Source of the DNA: Actinomycetes bacterium
GTDB taxonomy: Bacteria; Actinomycetota; Thermoleophilia; BMS3ABIN01
DNA: 5,721 nt
Direction of reading: 5' to 3'
Assembly: GCA_021787775.1 (NCBI GenBank)
Contig: JAJYLK010000087.1
Span: forward strand, 1-5,721
Both the position numbers and the translations under genes were made by a program. Below the pieces are notes generated by a model that saw nothing but the letters and a program-made list of their open reading frames with translations, was not told the origin of the DNA and made no database searches. This document shows, one piece after another, positions 1-3,074 of the stretch; positions within the stretch are counted from its first letter, which is position 1; every line of letters starts with the position of its first letter.

Positions 1-237
1 GCGCGCATTTTCTTTCGCAACTCGATCAATGTCGGCCTGCCGGTGCTGGAGCTGGACACTTCCAGTATCAGCCAGGGCGACGAACTCGAGGTCGATCTGG
101 AGGCGGGCACGGTCAGGAACGTCACTCGGGACGAGACGCTTGTTTTCCAGCCGCTGCCGCCGGTGATGGTCAAGATCCTCGGCGATGGCGGCATCGTCGA
201 GCACTTCAAAAAGTACGGGGATTTCAACCTCGGATAG
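1..237 (+). CDS. leuD: 3-isopropylmalate dehydratase small subunit (LeuD-type), C-terminal fragment
   Basis: The reading frame is open from the first base and ends with TAG, giving the last 78 residues of a protein whose start lies upstream of the window. The opening residues ARIFFRNSINVGLPVLE match the conserved swivel-domain block of the aconitase/isopropylmalate isomerase small subunit, where family members read approximately 'ARIF[FY]RNAINIGLP'. The tail, with a Gly-rich segment and a final KKYGDFNLG, also fits short LeuD proteins. In this family the small subunit pairs with a [4Fe-4S] large subunit (LeuC) in the cytoplasm to interconvert 2- and 3-isopropylmalate. The substrate-discriminating loop lies in the missing N-terminal part, so an aconitase-like or homoaconitase-like role cannot be excluded. 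That matters because the next gene looks like isocitrate dehydrogenase rather than LeuB. The family assignment is firm; the exact substrate is inference. Confidence 0.88.
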   Translation, partial: ARIFFRNSINVGLPVLELDTSSISQGDELEVDLEAGTVRNVTRDETLVFQPLPPVMVKILGDGGIVEHFKKYGDFNLG

Positions 238-245
238 CAACCAGT

Positions 246-277
246 GGGCTCCAGCCGCAAGCTGCTGGTCGGAGCCC
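246..277 (+). other. intercistronic hairpin between the leuD-type gene and the dehydrogenase gene
   Basis: GGGCTCC at 246-252 is a perfect reverse complement of GGAGCCC at 271-277, giving a 7-bp GC-rich stem around an 18-nt loop that can itself pair partly (CAGC/GCTG around CGCAA). There is no T-run after it, so it is not a standard intrinsic terminator. It sits between the leuD stop and the ribosome binding site of the next gene. It could be an RNA processing or stability element, or a partial attenuator. It also argues against translation starting at the in-frame GTG at 244. Confidence 0.5.
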
Positions 278-292
278 GGTCAACGGGAAACG

Positions 293-298
293 GGAGGG
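293..298 (+). promoter_or_regulatory. Shine-Dalgarno site that decides the dehydrogenase start
   Basis: GGAGGG lies 11 nt before the ATG at 310. The alternative in-frame GTG at 244 has no comparable site and would add 22 residues unlike the family. The residues after the ATG ([19 protein letters not shown]) begin exactly where this dehydrogenase family normally begins. Confidence 0.75.
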
Positions 299-309
299 AA
301 ACAGACAGC

Positions 310-1320
310 ATGGCGATTTCTTACAAAGTGACCTTGATCCCTGGCGACGGCATCGGACCCGAGATCGTCGATGCCGCCTGCCGCGTGGTGAACGCTACCG
401 GCGTGGCGATCGAATGGCGCGAGGTGATTGCGGGTTCCGGGGCGCTGGCGGAGTACGGTACGCCGCTGCCGGATCATGTGCTGGAATCGATCCGCCAGAC
501 CGGTGTGGCTCTCAAGGGACCGGTGACGACGCCAGTCGGCAGTGGTTTTCGCAGCGTCAACGTCACCCTGAGGCAGTCGCTTGACCTTTATGTCAATCTG
601 AGGCCGGCGCTGTCCATCCCGGGAGTAAAATCGCGCTACGAGAACATCGACCTGGTGATCGTGCGCGAGAACACTGAGGACCTTTATGCCGGCATCGAGC
701 ATATGGTCGGACCCGATGCTGCCGAGAGCATCAAGATCATCACCCGCCGCGCATCAGAGCGCGTCGCCAGGTTCGCCTTCGAGTATGCCCGCCGGGAGAA
801 GCGCCGGAAGGTGACCGCGGTGCACAAGGCCAACATCATGAAGATGAGCGACGGGCTGTTCCTGGAATCGGCGCGGACGGTAGCGGCTGATTACAGCGAT
901 GTCGAATTCGAGGACCGCATCGTCGATAATATGTGCATGCAGCTGGTACAAAAGCCAGAGCTCTACGACGTTATGGTGCTCCCCAACCTTTACGGCGATA
1001 TCGTCTCCGATCTGTGCGCCGGCCTTGTCGGCGGTCTCGGCGTGGCGCCGGGGGCCAACATCGGCGACACGATGGCGGTATTCGAGCCGGTCCACGGCAG
1101 CGCTCCGAAGTATGCCGGCCAGAACAAGGCCAATGCCACAGCCACCATCCTCTCGGCGGTGCTGATGTTGAGGCATCTGGGCGAGGGTGAAGCCGCCGAC
1201 CGCGTGATGGCAGCGGTGCGTCAGGTCATCGGCGAAGGCAAGCACGTCACTTACGACCTGGGGGGCAGCGCCGGCACCTCCGAGATGGCCGACGCCATCA
1301 TCGAGTCCATGGGCCGCTAG
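310..1320 (+). CDS. isocitrate dehydrogenase (short NAD-IDH-type; isocitrate/isopropylmalate dehydrogenase family)
   Basis: A 336-residue cytoplasmic enzyme that should oxidise and decarboxylate isocitrate to 2-oxoglutarate. The fold signature GDGIGPEI is at residues 12-19. The substrate loop reads [19 protein letters not shown] (81-99). Ser82 and Asn84 match E. coli IDH Ser113/Asn115, which contact isocitrate, whereas LeuB enzymes have a Leu-rich stretch here. The block [13 protein letters not shown] (119-131) is also IDH-like. Catalytic Arg119, Tyr126, Lys173, Asp206, Asp230 and Asp234 are all present. Length fits the short bacterial/archaeal IDH and LeuB class, not the roughly 415-residue E. 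coli Icd. The cofactor loop [15 protein letters not shown] has the Lys-Tyr pair of NADP enzymes (267-268) plus Tyr315, but the residue aligned with E. coli Arg395 is Gly319, so the cofactor is uncertain. It lies 72 nt after the LeuD-type gene on the same strand and is probably co-transcribed. Homoisocitrate or isopropylmalate as substrate is less likely but not excluded. Confidence 0.85.
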   Translation: MAISYKVTLIPGDGIGPEIVDAACRVVNATGVAIEWREVIAGSGALAEYGTPLPDHVLESIRQTGVALKGPVTTPVGSGFRSVNVTLRQSLDLYVNLRPALSIPGVKSRYENIDLVIVRENTEDLYAGIEHMVGPDAAESIKIITRRASERVARFAFEYARREKRRKVTAVHKANIMKMSDGLFLESARTVAADYSDVEFEDRIVDNMCMQLVQKPELYDVMVLPNLYGDIVSDLCAGLVGGLGVAPGANIGDTMAVFEPVHGSAPKYAGQNKANATATILSAVLMLRHLGEGEAADRVMAAVRQVIGEGKHVTYDLGGSAGTSEMADAIIESMGR

Positions 1321-1341
1321 AAACGCCGGTTTTTGATTGCT

Positions 1342-1367
1342 GAAGAAATCCGCGGCAGTGGACCGCG
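1342..1367 (-). terminator. possible weak terminator for the lipoprotein gene
   Basis: In the 59-nt convergent gap, CGCGG (1351-1355) pairs with CCGCG (1363-1367) around a 7-nt loop. Read on the minus strand, the stem is followed by the T-rich GATTTCTTC (1350-1342). The stem is only 5 bp and the T-run is interrupted, so this is a weak candidate. No proper T-run follows the stem on the plus strand, so it is not a good terminator for the dehydrogenase gene. Confidence 0.3.
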
Positions 1368-1379
1368 TGACGCGCGAGA

Positions 1380-2147
1380 CTAGCTGCCGACGGCTGACAG
1401 TGGCTTGAGCCCCGCGAGCATCGCCCGGACGTTGTTCCAGTCCCAGCCGGTCCATGTTCCGGTGGACATGCTGTAGTAAAGGTCATGGGACTGGCCGGCG
1501 GCGTCCTTGTACTGACTTTTCCAGACCACGATGTAGGTCTCCGCCTTGATGATCTGTGTAGTACTGACTGCTTCGCTCCCCTGCAGATAATCGCGCGTAC
1601 GGTGCCAGTAGACCTGGTAATCGACGCCGTTCACCTGTTCGGCGGTAACGTAGTAGCCCGCGAGCGAGCTGCTGTTGGAGCTGGTCTGGTTAAAAGTGAG
1701 CGTGCGGCTCTGGTTCGCCGGGTCGTAGTACCGGTAACTATAGTAACCGACAGGGTCGCCGGCGGTCTTCCCCGAGCCGATGGTATCCGGGTCCAGCTTC
1801 ATGCCAGACGGCAGTTGGGTGGGAACCATCACCGGATAGGGCACGGTCTGCTGCAGATCGATCAGCGTTTTCATCTCGCTCGGCGCCGGGGTGCCGCTTG
1901 CGCTCTTCAGGTTGGGGTCGATGGCGATTCCCGCCGGCGCCACCGCCGTCGTTGTAGCGGCGGGCAGGCTCTGCGTGTGCAGCGTTGTGACCCCGGAGCC
2001 GGAACTGCCGCATCCGGCGAAAAGCAATGCGATCATCAGCGCCGCCGGAAGCGTCCATAGCCATGGATAGCAGCGACGGATGCCGCCGGACGGCAAAAAC
2101 CGCGCGCATCTTCTCCGGCAATTCCCGGAGCGGGATTTTACTTGCAT
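1380..2147 (-). CDS. predicted lipoprotein of unknown function
   Basis: This 255-residue protein begins at the ATG at 2147, chosen because GGAG sits 8 nt upstream and a promoter lies just beyond. The open frame extends further upstream, but that part (to 2378) crosses the promoter and looks non-coding. The N-terminus has an Arg-rich n-region (about residues 1-29), a hydrophobic segment (about 30-45, WLWTLPAALMIALLFAG) and a lipobox-like LFAGC with Cys46 as the likely lipidation site. Phe at the -3 position is less usual. A Gly/Ser/Thr/Ala-rich linker follows (47-90). The globular part (about 91-250) opens with PYPVMVPTQLPSGMKLDP, reminiscent of the 'YPVYLPxxLPxGY' start of DUF4367-like extracellular domains. 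It is rich in Tyr, Ser and Trp and closes with a Trp-rich GTWTGWDW (230-237). This suggests an exported, membrane-anchored protein, possibly a sensor or ligand-binding accessory. No enzyme motif is visible. It appears monocistronic, convergent with the dehydrogenase gene and divergent from the small Cys-rich gene. Confidence 0.82.
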   Translation of the reverse strand: MQVKSRSGNCRRRCARFLPSGGIRRCYPWLWTLPAALMIALLFAGCGSSGSGVTTLHTQSLPAATTTAVAPAGIAIDPNLKSASGTPAPSEMKTLIDLQQTVPYPVMVPTQLPSGMKLDPDTIGSGKTAGDPVGYYSYRYYDPANQSRTLTFNQTSSNSSSLAGYYVTAEQVNGVDYQVYWHRTRDYLQGSEAVSTTQIIKAETYIVVWKSQYKDAAGQSHDLYYSMSTGTWTGWDWNNVRAMLAGLKPLSAVGS

Positions 2148-2155
2148 GACACTGT

Positions 2156-2159
2156 CTCC
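2156..2159 (-). promoter_or_regulatory. ribosome binding site of the lipoprotein gene
   Basis: GGAG on the minus strand, 8 nt before the ATG at 2147. This fixes the lipoprotein start inside a longer open frame. Confidence 0.6.
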
Positions 2160-2183
2160 ATCTATCACCGTCAGATCACGAAC

Positions 2184-2213
2184 ATGATAGCAGACCGCCA
2201 GCCGCCCGGAAAA
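2184..2213 (-). promoter_or_regulatory. extended -10 promoter for the lipoprotein gene
   Basis: On the minus strand the sequence reads TGCTATCAT, an extended -10 (TGn at 2192-2190, TATCAT at 2189-2184, five of six matches to TATAAT). A poor -35 (TTTTCC at 2213-2208) lies 18 nt upstream, as is usual where the TGn extension compensates. T-tracts lie immediately upstream and may act as an UP-like element. Transcription would start near 2177, leaving a leader of about 30 nt that contains the GGAG site. Confidence 0.5.
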
Positions 2214-2250
2214 ATCAGCATTAACAAAAACTAAAAAAGACATCAAAAAA
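2210..2250. other. A-tract cluster in the divergent intergenic region
   Basis: Four runs of five or six A occur at 2210-2214, 2226-2230, 2233-2238 and 2245-2250, in a region that is otherwise GC-rich. Some spacings approach one or two helical turns (about 12 and 23 bp), so the DNA may be intrinsically curved. The cluster sits directly upstream of the lipoprotein -10 element. It could be an UP element or a nucleoid-protein binding site. The rest of the 2148-2361 intergenic region shows no clear gene, RNA or terminator, and only weak promoter-like sequences for the plus strand. Confidence 0.45.
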
Positions 2251-2361
2251 GGATTGCCGTCACCGCAGTCCGCCGGTATCCGGGGAAGCTCGCACCCTGC
2301 CGAATAAAAATCCACCAATTTGCGAAGATGGAATTGATTCAGGTATTGAAACAGCGTTGCG

Positions 2362-2613
2362 ATGCCGGTAAGATTCACTCCTCACCATCCACGGCAGAAG
2401 GAGGAAAAAACGGTCTTAGGAACGGGCATCTCCAGGCCCCAGGAAAAATCATCCGGTCAAGCCGGCAAAGAGCCGATTGCCGAGATCTCCTGCGAGACCT
2501 GTTTTTTCGGGCAGAGCGGGCTGTGCTCGCTGCCAAAGGAAGAGGCGTGTCCGACTTTCAGGGCAGGCTGGCTGGTGAATGTGCCGGCGGTAAATGCGGC
2601 GGAAGGGCGCTGA
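2362..2613 (+). CDS. small four-cysteine protein of unknown function (CX2C-X7-C-X7-CPTFR)
   Basis: An 83-residue frame from the ATG at 2362. The first 40 residues are polar and low in information. The second half carries an ordered cysteine pattern: Cys44-X2-Cys47-X7-Cys55-X7-Cys63 followed directly by PTFR, then a short hydrophobic tail. Four spaced cysteines in one compact block suggest a small zinc-binding knuckle or a metal or redox site. From memory, short actinobacterial proteins carry similar 'CxxCFF...LCALxxxxPCPTFRP' blocks, but this is unverified. Synonymous positions from about 2490 onward are mostly G or C, as in the neighbouring genes. The start is uncertain: no good ribosome binding site precedes 2362, while a perfect AAGGAGG at 2398-2404 has no ATG, GTG or TTG after it in this frame. 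The gene is divergent from the lipoprotein and ends 6 nt before the stop of the convergent stress-protein gene. Confidence 0.6.
   Translation: MPVRFTPHHPRQKEEKTVLGTGISRPQEKSSGQAGKEPIAEISCETCFFGQSGLCSLPKEEACPTFRAGWLVNVPAVNAAEGR
2398..2404 (+). promoter_or_regulatory. perfect Shine-Dalgarno sequence inside the small Cys-rich frame
   Basis: AAGGAGG is followed by six A and then CGGTC. The codon at standard spacing in the Cys-rich frame is ACG (2410), followed by GTC; no ATG, GTG or TTG is available. It may be a chance purine run, or it may mark the true start through a non-canonical codon or an altered base. An ACG start would give a 67-residue protein that keeps all four cysteines. Confidence 0.3.
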
Positions 2614-2619
2614 GGCGGT

Positions 2620-3051
2620 TTATTCCTGAGGGGCGTGCTTGATAACCAGCACGGGGCAGGTCGCTTTCTGGACTACCCGGTTACTGACGCTTCCCAGCAA
2701 CATGCCTCTGAATTCACTCAAACCCCTGCTGCCCAGGACCAGCAGGTCGGCTCCTTCTTTTTCGGCGACATCCACGATGGCGCTGCCAATCGCTTCGGGG
2801 GGATAGTCGATCTCGACGCGTGTGTGGACTTTTGCTCCGGATCCCCTGAACTTCCTGGCCGCCTCGTGTACGATCTTTTCGGCCGTCTCCCGGTTGAAGT
2901 CCTTGACGTCGATGTCGGCCGTGCAGCCGGGGCAGATGTGCACCAGCATCACTTTCGTGGCGCCGACCTTCCTTGCCAGCTCCGCGGCGTGCGCCACCGC
3001 GGCATCGGCATTGTCAGAGCCATCGGTAGCTACCATGATCTTGCTGAACAT
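2620..3051 (-). CDS. universal stress protein (UspA family, ATP-binding type)
   Basis: A complete 143-residue single-domain USP, the usual length for the family. It begins MFSKIMVATDGSDNADAAVAHA, where Asp10 is the nucleotide-contacting residue after the first strand. It carries the full ATP signature G107-X2-G110-X9-G120-Ser121 (GSRGLSEFRGMLLGSVS), which places it with the ATP-binding MJ0577-like branch rather than E. coli UspA itself. The C-terminal strand CPVLVIKHA is typical. Such proteins are cytoplasmic dimers that act in stress, dormancy or energy-state responses; their precise function is usually unknown. A CPGC motif (Cys40/Cys43) between strand 2 and the following loop is less usual and could be redox- or metal-sensitive. 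The GTAAAG before the ATG at 3051 is preceded by a G-run that serves as ribosome binding site. It lies 23 nt after the ileS stop on the same strand, so it is probably the distal gene of an ileS transcript. Confidence 0.93.
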   Translation of the reverse strand: MFSKIMVATDGSDNADAAVAHAAELARKVGATKVMLVHICPGCTADIDVKDFNRETAEKIVHEAARKFRGSGAKVHTRVEIDYPPEAIGSAIVDVAEKEGADLLVLGSRGLSEFRGMLLGSVSNRVVQKATCPVLVIKHAPQE

Positions 3052-3074
3052 CTTTACCCCCGTTGCTGAATCGG

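Noticed and set aside
1318..1335. Plus-strand GCCGGTTTTT after the dehydrogenase stop as an intrinsic terminator
   Set aside because: The five-T run is present, but only about 3 bp of pairing can be found immediately upstream, so there is no credible stem.
754..1455. Long minus-strand open frame (233 codons) opposite the dehydrogenase gene
   Set aside because: It lies antisense to a well-supported enzyme gene, its translation is rich in Arg/His/Ala with no family resemblance, and such frames are common in GC-rich DNA.
1485..2060. Plus-strand open frame (191 codons) opposite the lipoprotein gene
   Set aside because: It is antisense to a gene with a clear lipobox, promoter and ribosome binding site. 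Its product ends in an Arg-rich run with no recognisable domain.
2273..2283. CCGGTATCCGG palindrome in the intergenic region as an operator
   Set aside because: It is only a 4-bp self-complementary arm pair with a 3-nt centre, which is expected by chance in GC-rich DNA, and it has no second copy nearby.
2148..2378. N-terminal extension of the lipoprotein frame up to 2378
   Set aside because: It would place the -10 promoter, A-tracts and ribosome binding site inside coding sequence and bury the signal peptide more than 100 residues deep.
2328..2642. Plus-strand open frame of 104 codons overlapping the small Cys-rich gene
   Set aside because: It is the same DNA in another frame. It lacks the ordered cysteine motif and runs over the end of the convergent stress-protein gene.
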